Positions 53,813 through 62,504 of a stretch of DNA of 64,000 bases are shown piece after piece. This DNA comes from Gluconobacter sphaericus NBRC 12467 (GTDB lineage Bacteria; Pseudomonadota; Alphaproteobacteria; Acetobacterales; Acetobacteraceae), in contig NZ_BJMK01000001.1 of NCBI RefSeq assembly GCF_006539125.1, forward strand, positions 372,001-436,000, in the 5' to 3' direction. A model generated the notes under the pieces. The model did not search any database. It saw nothing but the letters and a program-made list of their open reading frames with translations, and was not told the DNA's origin. How positions within the stretch are numbered: position 1 is the stretch's first letter; each line of letters begins with the position of its first letter. A program made the position numbers and the translations under genes.

Positions 53813-55204
53813 ATGAATCTGCATCCCCAGCTTCCCTTCGTAACGTCCGCCGACGCGGCTTCCGCCCGTCTGGTTCATCTGGTGGCCTGTGAGGATAGTG
53901 CGACCGTCTCGCGCCTTCTGGGGGAGCATGCGGCCTTTCTTCAGGGGCAGGGATTTTCCGCAAAGGACGGCGCTTTTACCTTGCTGCCGGGTGACGGAGG
54001 TGTTGGGGCAGCGATCCTGTGTGTGGCGTCCGCACGCGCCAATGATCCGGTGGCTTTTGGTAAGCTGGGGACGGCTCTGCCGGATGGAGACTGGACGGCG
54101 GTGCTCCATGGGTTTGACGAGGGCGCTTTGGAGAGTGCGCTGCTCGGGTTTTGTATGGGGGCGTATCGTTTCAGTCTTGGGGAGGACAAGCCTGTCACGA
54201 CGCGGATGGTCGTGCCAGATGAGGTGAAGCGTCCCGTTGCGCTGTCGAAGGCACTTTGGTTCGGGCGGGATCTGATCAATATGCCCGCAAATCTGCTAGG
54301 GCCGAGGGAACTGGCGGATATGGCCGGTGCGGCGCTGGTGCATCGCGGGGCGAGCGTCAGTCTTGTGGACGGGGGTGATCTGCGGAGTGCGTATCCGTGT
54401 CTGGCGGAAGTGGGCGAGGGATCGGAGCGTAAGCCGGTCGTGGTCGTGGCGCGGTGGAAGGCCCGTGAGGGTGCGCCGCGGATTTCTCTGATCGGCAAGG
54501 GCGTGTGTTTCGATACGGGAGGGTACGATCTCAAGGGCGCGGCAGGCATGTTGCGTATGAAGAAGGACATGGGCGGGGCTGCGCTGATGCTGGCCGTTAT
54601 GTGCGCTGCCATCGATCTTGAGCTGGATGTGGATCTGGAGCTCCGTCTGGGCTGTGTCGAGAACAGCGTCTCGGGTCATGCCATGCGGCCTGGGGATGTG
54701 CTGCGGACGCGCAGTGGCAAGACGGTCGAGATTGGCAATACGGATGCGGAAGGGCGCCTAGTGTTGTGTGATCTCATAACGGAGGCTTCTGAAAGTCGTC
54801 CGGATGCCATTCTGGACGCTGCAACCCTGACGGGTGCTGCGCGTGTGGCACTCGGTCCGGATGTGCCCGCGCTGTTCAGTAATGACGATGAACTGGCATC
54901 ATTCATTCTCGAATCGGGAAAATCGACCGCTGATGTAATGTGGAGAATGCCACTCTGGCATGGTTACGATGCATGGCTGGATAGTACAGTAGCCGACTTT
55001 GGAAATGTGACCTCAAAGCCGATGGCAGGGGCGATTACAGCCGCACTCTATCTTCAGAAATTCGTTCCGGACGGCCAAAAATGGGCGCATATCGACACTT
55101 ATGCGTGGAATGACGGTGTCCGGCCGGGCCGCCCCGAGGGGGGAGAAGTGCTTGGTCTTCGGGCAATTCTGGAGAGTTTGTCACGAATTCATAATAATTC
55201 CTGA
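53813..55204 (+). CDS. Leucyl aminopeptidase family protein (M17)
   Basis: 463 residues from MNLHPQLPF, with AGGAAG upstream of the ATG. The M17 catalytic domain is clear: 'LIGKGVCFDTGGYDLKGAAGMLRMKKDMGGAA' (metal Lys/Asp and catalytic Lys) and the signature 'NTDAEGRLVLCDLI'. The N-terminal domain is short and divergent, as in alphaproteobacterial PepB-like enzymes. Cytoplasmic hexamer that removes N-terminal residues from peptides. Divergent from the helicase gene. Confidence 0.93.
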   Translation: MNLHPQLPFVTSADAASARLVHLVACEDSATVSRLLGEHAAFLQGQGFSAKDGAFTLLPGDGGVGAAILCVASARANDPVAFGKLGTALPDGDWTAVLHGFDEGALESALLGFCMGAYRFSLGEDKPVTTRMVVPDEVKRPVALSKALWFGRDLINMPANLLGPRELADMAGAALVHRGASVSLVDGGDLRSAYPCLAEVGEGSERKPVVVVARWKAREGAPRISLIGKGVCFDTGGYDLKGAAGMLRMKKDMGGAALMLAVMCAAIDLELDVDLELRLGCVENSVSGHAMRPGDVLRTRSGKTVEIGNTDAEGRLVLCDLITEASESRPDAILDAATLTGAARVALGPDVPALFSNDDELASFILESGKSTADVMWRMPLWHGYDAWLDSTVADFGNVTSKPMAGAITAALYLQKFVPDGQKWAHIDTYAWNDGVRPGRPEGGEVLGLRAILESLSRIHNNS

Positions 55205-55507
55205 GCTTCCATAAAGCGTTTCACTCGGCGAACAGTGTGGCCGAGCAACGGAGTGTTAAAAGATTAGGGTGTCAAACGCGCTTTAATGAGGCATACGCCC
55301 TTTCATCGTTTCGATGCAGAGGCATTGTCCACTGGGTTGTTTTGGAACCCGTATGCTTGCGTATGCGTTTCGAAACACCACGTAAATGAGACTACGGTCT
55401 CTCCGGACATGGAGAGGCAGATACAATTTCACGTCGACCCTCATTCCGTCGGCTCCTGTTATGGGATCGGACAACAGATGAGGGAGGGACTGCTTAGGAG
55501 AGAGATC
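55205..55507. other. Non-coding region before the MarR gene with several small repeats
   Basis: No gene. It contains CTCGGC/GCCGAG (about 55225-55246), a CATCG/CGATG hairpin (about 55303-55315), the direct repeat CGTATGC-TTG-CGTATGC (55350-55366) and directly after it the perfect palindrome GTTTCGAAAC (55367-55376). The last two are candidate operators for the downstream regulator. An open frame runs through but has no conserved sequence. Confidence 0.4.
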
Positions 55508-55909
55508 ATGCCTCAGGCTACCAATGATCAGATGCTCAACCTTCTGTGCGACACCATCGTTTCGATGGTTCGTCGTGACGGACCCGATCTGTCGGCTCGC
55601 CAGCTTGCCGTCTTCCTGACCTGCTATCTGCGGGACGGGGCTCACACGGTTCGTGGCCTGGCGCTGGAACTCAAGGTGTCCAAGCCTGCCATCACCCGTG
55701 CGCTCGACCGTCTGGGCGAGCTGGATCTGGCACGCCGCAAGGTCGATCCGCTGGATCGTCGCTCGGTGCTGGTGCAGCGCACGCTGAAGGGTTCCACTTT
55801 CCTGCGCGAAATGCGCGCGGTCATGGCGGAAGCTTCCGGCACGCGCTCTACTCGCACTGAACGCGCTTCGGCTTCTGTCGAGCGTTTGAGCAGCCGTCGC
55901 GCCGGCTGA
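55508..55909 (+). CDS. MarR family transcriptional regulator
   Basis: 133 residues starting MPQATNDQML, with AGGAG seven bases upstream. 'LSARQLAVFLTCYLRDGAHTVRGLALELKVSKPAITRALDRLGELDLARRKVDPLDRRSVLVQRTLKG' is the MarR winged helix with recognition helix 'KPAITRALDRL' and wing 'DPLDRRSVLV'. Target unknown; self-regulation is likely. The C-terminal tail is Ser/Arg-rich. Convergent with the glycosyl-phosphate transferase gene. Confidence 0.9.
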   Translation: MPQATNDQMLNLLCDTIVSMVRRDGPDLSARQLAVFLTCYLRDGAHTVRGLALELKVSKPAITRALDRLGELDLARRKVDPLDRRSVLVQRTLKGSTFLREMRAVMAEASGTRSTRTERASASVERLSSRRAG

Positions 55910-55915
55910 TTTAAG

Positions 55916-55963
55916 CCGCTGGATTACCAGCGGTCCTGCACGCGGGTTTTGGCCCGCGTGCAG
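55916..55963. other. Two strong hairpins between convergent MarR and WecA/WbpL-type genes
   Basis: CCGCTGG-ATTA-CCAGCGG (55916-55933) and a perfect 11-bp stem CTGCACGCGGG/CCCGCGTGCAG (55936-55963), the second inside the 3' coding end of the transferase gene. Neither has a T-run; they may slow colliding polymerases. Confidence 0.4.
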
Positions 55964-56895
55964 ACATATCCTGTCCACGCAAGCTGTGGCAGGGCGATCA
56001 TCAGAACCATCGTGATGATCTGACCTGTGGCGAAAGCCGCAGCGCCCCAGAGGGCAAACCCCCAGTAAAGACATGTGACGAGCGGGACGGGCAGTCCTGA
56101 ACGGACGGCCAGCTGATAAAGGTGGCCGCGATGGGCCTGCGCGAGCCTGTCACCGGCGCGTGCCCGGCGTGCCAGCGTGAACGTTACGTCCCACAGCACG
56201 CCTGAAAGCAGAGCGATGACGAGCAGGCCGCTGCCCGTGCCGAAGCCGGTCATGCCGCCCCAGGCGATGGCGAGGCCGATTGGCTGGCTGCCGACATCGC
56301 CCATGAAGATCCGCGCTTTCGGAAAATTATAAGGTAGGAAGCTCAGCAGACAGACGGCGAGTAGGACGAATGCGACGGGCATGAGGCCTGTGCTGGCGAG
56401 GAGCAGCGCCGAGATGGCCATGACGCCCGAGGCCAGGCCATTGATGCCATCGATGAAATTGAGGGCGTTCGTGATGAAAACGGCAGCCAGCACGAAGGGG
56501 ATCATTTCGGGCAGGGTTGCGCCGGTTCCGATTGCTGCGGCGATTGCCGCTACGAACTGGGCCGCGAGCTTGTAGCGCGCGGGGAAAGGGCGGACGTCAT
56601 CGAGCCATGAAACTGTGCCGAGCAGGATCATGCCGACCAGCAGTCCCGTGATGGCGGGGACGATACGCATTGACGCATGGGCCTCGTACAGGGCGGGAGG
56701 CAGGCACAGGATGAAGGCGCCGACGATGCCGATCCCGCCGCCTTTGGGCGTCGGACGTGTGTGGGAGCTTCGGGCGACGGGATGGTCCAGAACGCCGGCG
56801 CGGATCATGAGCAGGATCAGGAGATTGCACAGCACGACAGCGGCTATGCAGGAGAGCGTAACGCCGCTGGTCAGATTCTGGAAAGAAAAGGGCAT
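55924..56895 (-). CDS. Undecaprenyl-phosphate N-acetyl-hexosamine-1-phosphate transferase (WecA/WbpL family)
   Basis: 323 residues, about 10 transmembrane helices. The polyprenyl-phosphate transferase blocks are visible: 'SSHTRPTPKGGGIGIVGAF', 'SWLDDVRPFPARYKL' (Asp pair), 'ITNALNFIDGINGLASGV' and 'ARIFMGDVGSQPIGLAIA', with 'AHRGHLYQLAV' near the C-terminus. It starts O-antigen or exopolysaccharide repeat units on undecaprenyl phosphate at the inner membrane. Divergent from the wbpM-like gene 45 bp away, the same pair as wbpL/wbpM in Pseudomonas. Confidence 0.92.
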   Translation of the reverse strand: MPFSFQNLTSGVTLSCIAAVVLCNLLILLMIRAGVLDHPVARSSHTRPTPKGGGIGIVGAFILCLPPALYEAHASMRIVPAITGLLVGMILLGTVSWLDDVRPFPARYKLAAQFVAAIAAAIGTGATLPEMIPFVLAAVFITNALNFIDGINGLASGVMAISALLLASTGLMPVAFVLLAVCLLSFLPYNFPKARIFMGDVGSQPIGLAIAWGGMTGFGTGSGLLVIALLSGVLWDVTFTLARRARAGDRLAQAHRGHLYQLAVRSGLPVPLVTCLYWGFALWGAAAFATGQIITMVLMIALPQLAWTGYVCTRAKTRVQDRW

Positions 56896-56940
56896 GGGAC
56901 GACTTTATGGGAGGGAGGCTTTTGGCGCTATAAGGGGCGC

Positions 56941-58941
56941 GTGACATCTGTTCATCCTACAGGGCCCATATCCCCGGCCTCAATGCCCCCTTCCGGTCCG
57001 TCCCCGCGCGCTTCGACGCCGGCGCGGCGCATCGCGCTCAATGTCGTGCTGGATGGAGTCGTGTCGGCCGCCGCCGCTCCCGTGGCGCGATGGCTGGCTG
57101 ATCCGGCGGGGGGGTGGCTGCATCCGCTGTGGTTCATTGCCGGAGGCGGCATCACGCTGCTGGTGGGGGGGCTGCCGTTCCGTATCCCGCAGCAGTACTG
57201 GCGGTTTTCGGGGGTAGCGGACCTGTTCAATATCGCCTGTGCGTCGGTGCTGAGTGCGCTGTTGTTTGCGGAACTGCTGCATGTGGCGGGTTATCCGCTG
57301 CCGACGCCGACTTTCCCCATCATTCATGCGCTGGTCCTGCTCGTGTTTCTGGGGGCCATCCGCATGATGTGGCGTCTGGCGGCGCGGCGTAGAAGTCTGG
57401 CTCTGAATGGTGAGCGCATCCTGCTGCTCGGAGCAGACCATGAAGCTGATCTGTTCATCCGGGCAATGGAGCGCGACAGCGAGAACAACCGCCGCGTTGT
57501 GGGGCTTCTGACGGGGGGCGCGCAGCAGGCCGGGCGGCGTATTCATGATTGTCCGATTCTGGGAACGATCAGCGAAACGCCCGTCATTCTGGAGCGGCTG
57601 TTCTCTTCAGGGAAACTGCCGGATGCGCTGGTCATTACAGCAGGAGAGATCAAGGGCCGGGAACTGTCCCAGATCCTCGAGGCGGCGCGGGCGTATGATA
57701 TCGATGTGCAGCGCACACCGTCGCTCACGGCGTTGCAGCCTGCGGACCGGGTGGAGCTTCGTCCGATCGCGATTGAGGATCTGTTGAATCGTCCGCCTGT
57801 GGCGCTCGATTCGCAGGGGATGGCGCGCCTAATTTGTGGACGCGTTATTGCAGTGACAGGGGCCGGGGGAAGTATCGGCTCCGAACTGGCTCGGCAGATT
57901 GCGTCTTTCAAGCCGGCCATGCTGTTGCTGATCGAGAGCAGCGAATATGCGCTGTGGCAGATCAATCTGGATATTGCCGAGCGTTTTGCAGACGTGAAGC
58001 GCCATCAGATCATCGCGGATGTGCGTGACCGGAGACGGATGGCGGAAGTGTTCGGGACGTACCGGCCGCAGCTTGTTTTTCATGCGGCTGCGCTCAAGCA
58101 CGTGCCAATTGTCGAGGATAATCCGGTTGAGGGTGTGCTGACGAACGTGATCGGCACGCGGATCGTGGCGGATGAGGCTGAGCGTGCGGGTGCGCAGGCG
58201 ATGGTGATGATTTCCACGGACAAGGCGGTCAATCCGTCCAGTCTGATGGGGGCCAGCAAGCGTTGTGCGGAAGTATACGGGCAGGCGCTCGACATGCGTG
58301 CGCGGGCCGGGCAGGGCGGTATGCGCTGCGTGACTGTGCGGTTCGGCAATGTGCTGGGTTCTACGGGGTCGGTCGTGCCGTTGTTCCGTCGCCAGCTTGA
58401 GCATGGTGGGCCGTTGACGGTCACGCATCCGGATATGACGCGCTACTTCATGACGGTGCCCGAGGCGGTTGGGCTTGTGTTACAGGCGGCAGTCCGTGGC
58501 ACGCATGAGCGTTCGGAGAACGATGCGACCGATCAGCGCCTGAAGCAGGGCGGCATTTTTGTGCTCGATATGGGCGATCCGGTGCGGATAATGGATCTGG
58601 CGTTCCAGATGATTCGCCTTGCAGGTCTGCGTCCCGAGAGCGATATCGAGATCCGTTTCACCGGCCTTCGACCGGGCGAAAAGCTGTTCGAGGAACTGTT
58701 TCACGGGCGTGAGGCGCCGGTTCCGACCGATGCGCCGGGCCTGCGGATGGCGTCTCCGCGCACTGTCGATTTCAAGGTGGCGGCAGCCGCGATGGATGAG
58801 TTGGAGGCGGCCTGTCACGCGAGTGATCTGGGCGCCATCATGAGCATCCTGTACAGGCTGGTCCCTGAATTCCTTCATAACCGCGACGGCGGAATGCCGA
58901 TTGCGATGTCCCATCCCGATCCGGAGATGATAGCGCCATGA
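56941..58941 (+). CDS. Membrane-bound UDP-sugar 4,6-dehydratase (WbpM/CapD/FlaA1 family)
   Basis: About 666 residues from a GTG preceded by AAGGGG; an ATG at 56983 is an alternative. Four N-terminal transmembrane helices (to about residue 140), a CoA-binding-like domain, then the dehydratase Rossmann motif 'VIAVTGAGGSIGSELARQI'. The catalytic block reads 'STDKAVNPSSLMGASKRCAE', with Met in place of Tyr (MxxxK), as in WbpM. It makes UDP-4-keto-6-deoxy-HexNAc for surface glycans. Overlaps the aminotransferase start by ATGA. Confidence 0.93.
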   Translation: MTSVHPTGPISPASMPPSGPSPRASTPARRIALNVVLDGVVSAAAAPVARWLADPAGGWLHPLWFIAGGGITLLVGGLPFRIPQQYWRFSGVADLFNIACASVLSALLFAELLHVAGYPLPTPTFPIIHALVLLVFLGAIRMMWRLAARRRSLALNGERILLLGADHEADLFIRAMERDSENNRRVVGLLTGGAQQAGRRIHDCPILGTISETPVILERLFSSGKLPDALVITAGEIKGRELSQILEAARAYDIDVQRTPSLTALQPADRVELRPIAIEDLLNRPPVALDSQGMARLICGRVIAVTGAGGSIGSELARQIASFKPAMLLLIESSEYALWQINLDIAERFADVKRHQIIADVRDRRRMAEVFGTYRPQLVFHAAALKHVPIVEDNPVEGVLTNVIGTRIVADEAERAGAQAMVMISTDKAVNPSSLMGASKRCAEVYGQALDMRARAGQGGMRCVTVRFGNVLGSTGSVVPLFRRQLEHGGPLTVTHPDMTRYFMTVPEAVGLVLQAAVRGTHERSENDATDQRLKQGGIFVLDMGDPVRIMDLAFQMIRLAGLRPESDIEIRFTGLRPGEKLFEELFHGREAPVPTDAPGLRMASPRTVDFKVAAAAMDELEAACHASDLGAIMSILYRLVPEFLHNRDGGMPIAMSHPDPEMIAP

Positions 58942-60080
58942 CACGGCAGATTGCTTTTCTCGACCTTCCCGCACAGCAGGCGCGCCTTGGTGGCAGTATC
59001 CAGAAGCGTGTGGACGCCGTTATGGCGCATTGCCGCTTCGTGCTTGGCCCTGAGGTGCAGGAACTGGAGCAGCGCCTTGCGGAGTTCGGGGGCGCGAAAT
59101 ATGCGATCGGTGTGTCGTCCGGAACGGATGCGCTGCTCATGGTGCTGATGGGCGAGGAGATCGGTCCGGGAGATGCGGTTTTTCTGCCCGCCTTTACCTA
59201 TACGGCGACGGCGGAAGTTGTTCTGCTGCTGGGTGGAACGCCGGTTTTTGTGGATGTGGACCCGCAGACTTTCCAGATCAGTCTTGAATCCCTGAAGGAG
59301 CGGCTTGAGGTCGTGCGCCAGGCCGGGGATCTGGAACCGCGGGTGGTGATCGGGGTGGATCTGTTTGGTCAGCCTGCGCCTTGGGACGAGCTGAAGGCCT
59401 GGACCGCGCAGGAAGATCTGACACTGGTGGCCGACTGTGCACAGTCTTTTGGTGCGACCTATCATGGTCGTCGTCTGGGACATGAGGCGAAGGCAACCAC
59501 GTTGTCCTTCTTCCCCTCCAAGCCTTTGGGCGGTTATGGGGATGGTGGTGCGATCCTGACGGACGATGATGATCTGGCGGCGCTGTATCATTCCCTGCGC
59601 ACGCATGGGGAAGGTCGCACGCGCTACGAAGTCGAGCGGATCGGCATCAACGGGCGGCTGGATACGCTGCAGGCTGCGGTGCTGCTGGCAAAGCTCGATG
59701 TGTTCGGGGACGAGCTGAAGCGTCGGGATGAGATTGCTGCGGCCTATGATGCTGCCATGCCGGAAGGCATTATCCCACCCGTACGCGTTGCTGACAGCGA
59801 GAGCGCCTGGGCGATTTATACGATCCTGTTGCCCGATGCAGCCAAGCGGGATTTGCTTCAGGCGTTTCTGAAGGAGGCTGGTGTTCCGACGGCCATTTAT
59901 TATCCCAAGCCGCTTCACCGTCAGCCGGCCTATGCGCCGCATCACGATGGTGCCGTGCTACCGGTGGCCGAGGGGCTTGGTGCGCGGGTTCTGGCTCTTC
60001 CCATTCATCCCGAACTGACGGACGATGACGTCAGCTACATCATTGCAGCCCTCAATCGTTGGGCAGGAGAACAGGCGTGA
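58938..60080 (+). CDS. DegT/DnrJ/EryC1/StrS family sugar aminotransferase
   Basis: 380 residues, PLP-dependent. 'YAIGVSSGTDALLMVLM' and 'VFLPAFTYTATAEVVLLLGGTPVFVDVD' open the fold; 'VVADCAQSFGATYHG' ('LVADCAQ', PLP Asp) and 'LSFFPSKPLGGYGDGGAI' carry the Schiff-base Lys. Acting on the keto-sugar made by the upstream dehydratase, it would give an amino sugar (as WbpE or FdtB do). The stop overlaps the GTG start of the next gene. Confidence 0.94.
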   Translation: MTRQIAFLDLPAQQARLGGSIQKRVDAVMAHCRFVLGPEVQELEQRLAEFGGAKYAIGVSSGTDALLMVLMGEEIGPGDAVFLPAFTYTATAEVVLLLGGTPVFVDVDPQTFQISLESLKERLEVVRQAGDLEPRVVIGVDLFGQPAPWDELKAWTAQEDLTLVADCAQSFGATYHGRRLGHEAKATTLSFFPSKPLGGYGDGGAILTDDDDLAALYHSLRTHGEGRTRYEVERIGINGRLDTLQAAVLLAKLDVFGDELKRRDEIAAAYDAAMPEGIIPPVRVADSESAWAIYTILLPDAAKRDLLQAFLKEAGVPTAIYYPKPLHRQPAYAPHHDGAVLPVAEGLGARVLALPIHPELTDDDVSYIIAALNRWAGEQA

Positions 60081-60499
60081 GACGTGAACAGAAACTTCTG
60101 CTGGTTTTTGCGGCGCTTGTTCTCATTCCGGTGGGCATTATCTGGTTCGTGACCTGGCCGCTGCTGCATGCCTGGAAATTTCCGAAAGTGACTGTCGGGC
60201 AACTGAGCGCACCCGTCAGCCGTGAACTGACCGCCGAAGAAGTCCAGAAGGTCAATCTGTGGCTCCAGTCGCATGAAACCGCCTGGGGCCCTTCGGGGGA
60301 AAAGACAGATCTTGCTCCGAAGGTCGTCCTTGAGATGGCCGGGGCACAGGGGCAGCCCGTCATCATTTCCATCTGGAAATACAAGAAGCAGGACGACATC
60401 GTCGGGATTCAGCTGGCGAAGGGGGGGCCTTTCCGGATGAATGCTTTTCCGGATGCGCAGCTCATGGCGTTGCAGCCTGATGGCGCGCAGCCGCAATAA
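60077..60499 (+). CDS. Small membrane-anchored hypothetical protein (140 aa)
   Basis: Starts at GTG overlapping the aminotransferase stop (GTGA), with AGGAG upstream. One hydrophobic helix ('LLLVFAALVLIPVGIIWFVTWPLL', residues 6-29) and a soluble ~110-residue domain with a mixed beta pattern, no recognised motif. Its position suggests a part in the same polysaccharide pathway. It overlaps the convergent MerR gene by 38 bp. Confidence 0.65.
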   Translation: MRREQKLLLVFAALVLIPVGIIWFVTWPLLHAWKFPKVTVGQLSAPVSRELTAEEVQKVNLWLQSHETAWGPSGEKTDLAPKVVLEMAGAQGQPVIISIWKYKKQDDIVGIQLAKGGPFRMNAFPDAQLMALQPDGAQPQ

Positions 60500-61241
60500 T
60501 GAAGTTCTGAACGTCCGGGCTGAAGGGCAGCTTTCGCTCGGCGGTCTCCCAGTTGCTACGCTCCAGATACATCTGGTTTGCCTTGCGCCACAGTTCGGGG
60601 CCTGTCGCGTTTTGAAGCGGTTGCTGAAGGGTTTTCCAGGCCGTTAGCAGTTCGGCCGCCTCGGAACTCTGGGGAGAGACATTCCGGCTTAGGGCGTCTT
60701 CGCACTGGGCGATCAGTTTTTTCCACTGTTCCGCGTAGGCTGTGCGGTCCGTCGGAGGGAAATGGCTGTTGGCCATCTCCTGCCAGCGCTGTTGTTCTTC
60801 GGGTGTGAAATAGTGGCGCAATACGTCTTTCATGGCGTTATGTGTCATGTGATCCTGTCCTTTACTGATAAGGGCGCAGAAGGACTTCAGGTCTGGCACA
60901 GTGTCTTCTGACATCAGCACACAGGCAGCCTTGATCTGAGCGATAACGGCATCAAGGTCTGCGCGACGTGTTTCAAGGACAGAGAGCTGGGCCTGCAGAA
61001 GTCGTTTTGCGTTGAGCGGCCCGTGCGAAAGGGAGGCGATTTCTCTCAGGGTGTAGCCAGCTCTTTTCAGGAGCAGGATATGCGTCAGAGTCCCGACATC
61101 GGCGGCCCTGTAGACGCGACGGCCATTGTCCGCGCGACACGGGCGTAGCAACCCGGCTGCCTCGAAGTGCCGGAGGGCGCGGGGCGTGACGCCGACTATG
61201 GTAGCCAGTTCGCCGATTGTCAGGGTTCGTTTGTTCATCAT
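60462..61241 (-). CDS. MerR family regulator with TipAS-like C-terminal domain
   Basis: 259 residues. 'TIGELATIVGVTPRALRHFEAAGLLRPCRADNGRRVYRAADV' is the MerR DNA-binding domain; a dimerisation coiled coil follows (to about residue 120). The C-terminal ~130 residues ('HYFTPEEQQRWQEM', 'AEQWKKLIAQCEDAL', 'ELWRKANQMYLERSNW') resemble the TipAS multidrug-recognition fold. No metal-binding Cys pattern. A perfect TCATCA/TGATGA repeat lies just upstream of the start (61257-61272). Confidence 0.85.
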   Translation of the reverse strand: MMNKRTLTIGELATIVGVTPRALRHFEAAGLLRPCRADNGRRVYRAADVGTLTHILLLKRAGYTLREIASLSHGPLNAKRLLQAQLSVLETRRADLDAVIAQIKAACVLMSEDTVPDLKSFCALISKGQDHMTHNAMKDVLRHYFTPEEQQRWQEMANSHFPPTDRTAYAEQWKKLIAQCEDALSRNVSPQSSEAAELLTAWKTLQQPLQNATGPELWRKANQMYLERSNWETAERKLPFSPDVQNFIIAAARHQAATP

Positions 61242-61256
61242 CAGGCTCCTGACGCA

Positions 61257-61272
61257 TCATCAAGGGTGATGA
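61257..61272. promoter_or_regulatory. Inverted repeat upstream of the MerR gene
   Basis: TCATCA and TGATGA flank AGGG, 16 bp before the MerR start. MerR proteins bind dyads between -35 and -10, so this may be part of an autoregulatory site; it is short. Confidence 0.3.
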
Positions 61273-61297
61273 CCTTACGTCAGAAGCAAGCAGAAAA

Positions 61298-62443
61298 TCA
61301 TTCCTGCTGTTTTTCTTCTTCTTCCGTGACTTCCCCGACGGCGCGGCGGGTCTGGTTTTCGTCTTCGAGTGGGGCTGTGGCCTTGTCACCCATGGCCAGC
61401 AGGGCAGCCGTGATGGGGGACGCCAGGATCAGGCCGGGCGCGCCGAGGATGGAGCCAAAGACTGTCTGCGACAGGATGGCGAGGGCGGGGGGCATGTGAA
61501 CCGCGCGGCGCTGGATCAGCGGGGCAAGGACGTTGCCTTCGAAAAACTGGATCACGCAGTACAGGATGCCGACGAACAGGGCTTCGTGGGTGCCTAGGGA
61601 CAGGCCAAGCAGGACGGCGGGAACTGCGCCGAGAATGGCGCCGATATAGGGAATGAAATTACACAGGCCTGCTACGACGCCCAGCGCTAGGGCTAGCGGG
61701 ATCCCGATTAACGAAAGACCAATCCCCGACAGCATCCCGACCACCAGCATGTCCAGCGCCTGTCCGGCGGTCCAGGCCCAGAGGGTGGAGCCGGCGGTTA
61801 ACATCAGTTCTCGCGCCGCGGGGCGGTGCTGAGTGGGGACGAGGCGCAGCACGCCGTCGATATAGACGGCCGGGCTCAGTGCGAAATACAGCCCGGCGAT
61901 CAGGACCACCAGAAGGGTTCCGAGGATGCCGAACACGGAACTGAGAAGTCCCGTGACCGAGCCTGCGAGGCCTGAGCCCAATGAGCCGAGGCTTGCGTTG
62001 CTTGCAGCATTGCCGCCCAGCGACGAGGGCAGGTGATCGAGAACCATCTGTCCGAGCGTTGAGCCGGAGAGATGGGTGCGCAGTTCGCCGGATTGGGTGA
62101 TGAGGGCCTGTTTGAGTCGGATGAACTGGTCGCTGATGGCCGGGCCGCTGTACCAGCCCAGACTGAACAGAGCCACCAGGATCACGACAGTGACCAGGGC
62201 GACTGCTCCCTGATACGGGATGACGGAAACGTGACGCCGGAGCATGCGCGCCAGCCCGTGCAGGACGATCGCCACGAGGGCGGAGGCGAAGATCACGGCC
62301 AGGACATCGCCGATTAGCCAGATCGCCAGAAGGCCCAGTGTGAGGGTTAGCGTGATGCGCAGTAAACCGGCGATTTTGGACAGTTCCCGCGCACGAGGTT
62401 CCGTCTCGCTGCGTTCTGCCTGATCGGAAAAGGAGATGGGCAT
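61298..62443 (-). CDS. AI-2E transporter family permease (TqsA/PerM-like)
   Basis: 381 residues with eight predicted helices: 'ITLTLTLGLLAIWLIGDVLAVIFASALVAIVL', 'ALVTVVILVALFSLGWYSG', 'LLSSVFGILGTLLVVLIAGLYFALSP', 'LALALGVVAGLCNFIPYIGAILGAVPAVLLGLSLG' and 'QTVFGSILGAPGLILASPITAALLAMG'. The 'NFIPYIGAILGAVPA' block is the family's hallmark. Despite the name, most members have unknown cargo (AI-2 export, Na+/H+ antiport). Monocistronic. Confidence 0.92.
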   Translation of the reverse strand: MPISFSDQAERSETEPRARELSKIAGLLRITLTLTLGLLAIWLIGDVLAVIFASALVAIVLHGLARMLRRHVSVIPYQGAVALVTVVILVALFSLGWYSGPAISDQFIRLKQALITQSGELRTHLSGSTLGQMVLDHLPSSLGGNAASNASLGSLGSGLAGSVTGLLSSVFGILGTLLVVLIAGLYFALSPAVYIDGVLRLVPTQHRPAARELMLTAGSTLWAWTAGQALDMLVVGMLSGIGLSLIGIPLALALGVVAGLCNFIPYIGAILGAVPAVLLGLSLGTHEALFVGILYCVIQFFEGNVLAPLIQRRAVHMPPALAILSQTVFGSILGAPGLILASPITAALLAMGDKATAPLEDENQTRRAVGEVTEEEEKQQE

Positions 62444-62504
62444 GGGGAAAGGTCTGTCCTTGGTCAGTCGGTGCCAACTGGCTTATGGGCAGAGGAAAGG
62501 GGGG

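Noticed and set aside
56677-56940. 88-codon upstream extension of the wbpM-like gene
   Set aside because: It is antisense to the divergent transferase gene; a GTG with AAGGGG at 56941 fits the family length.
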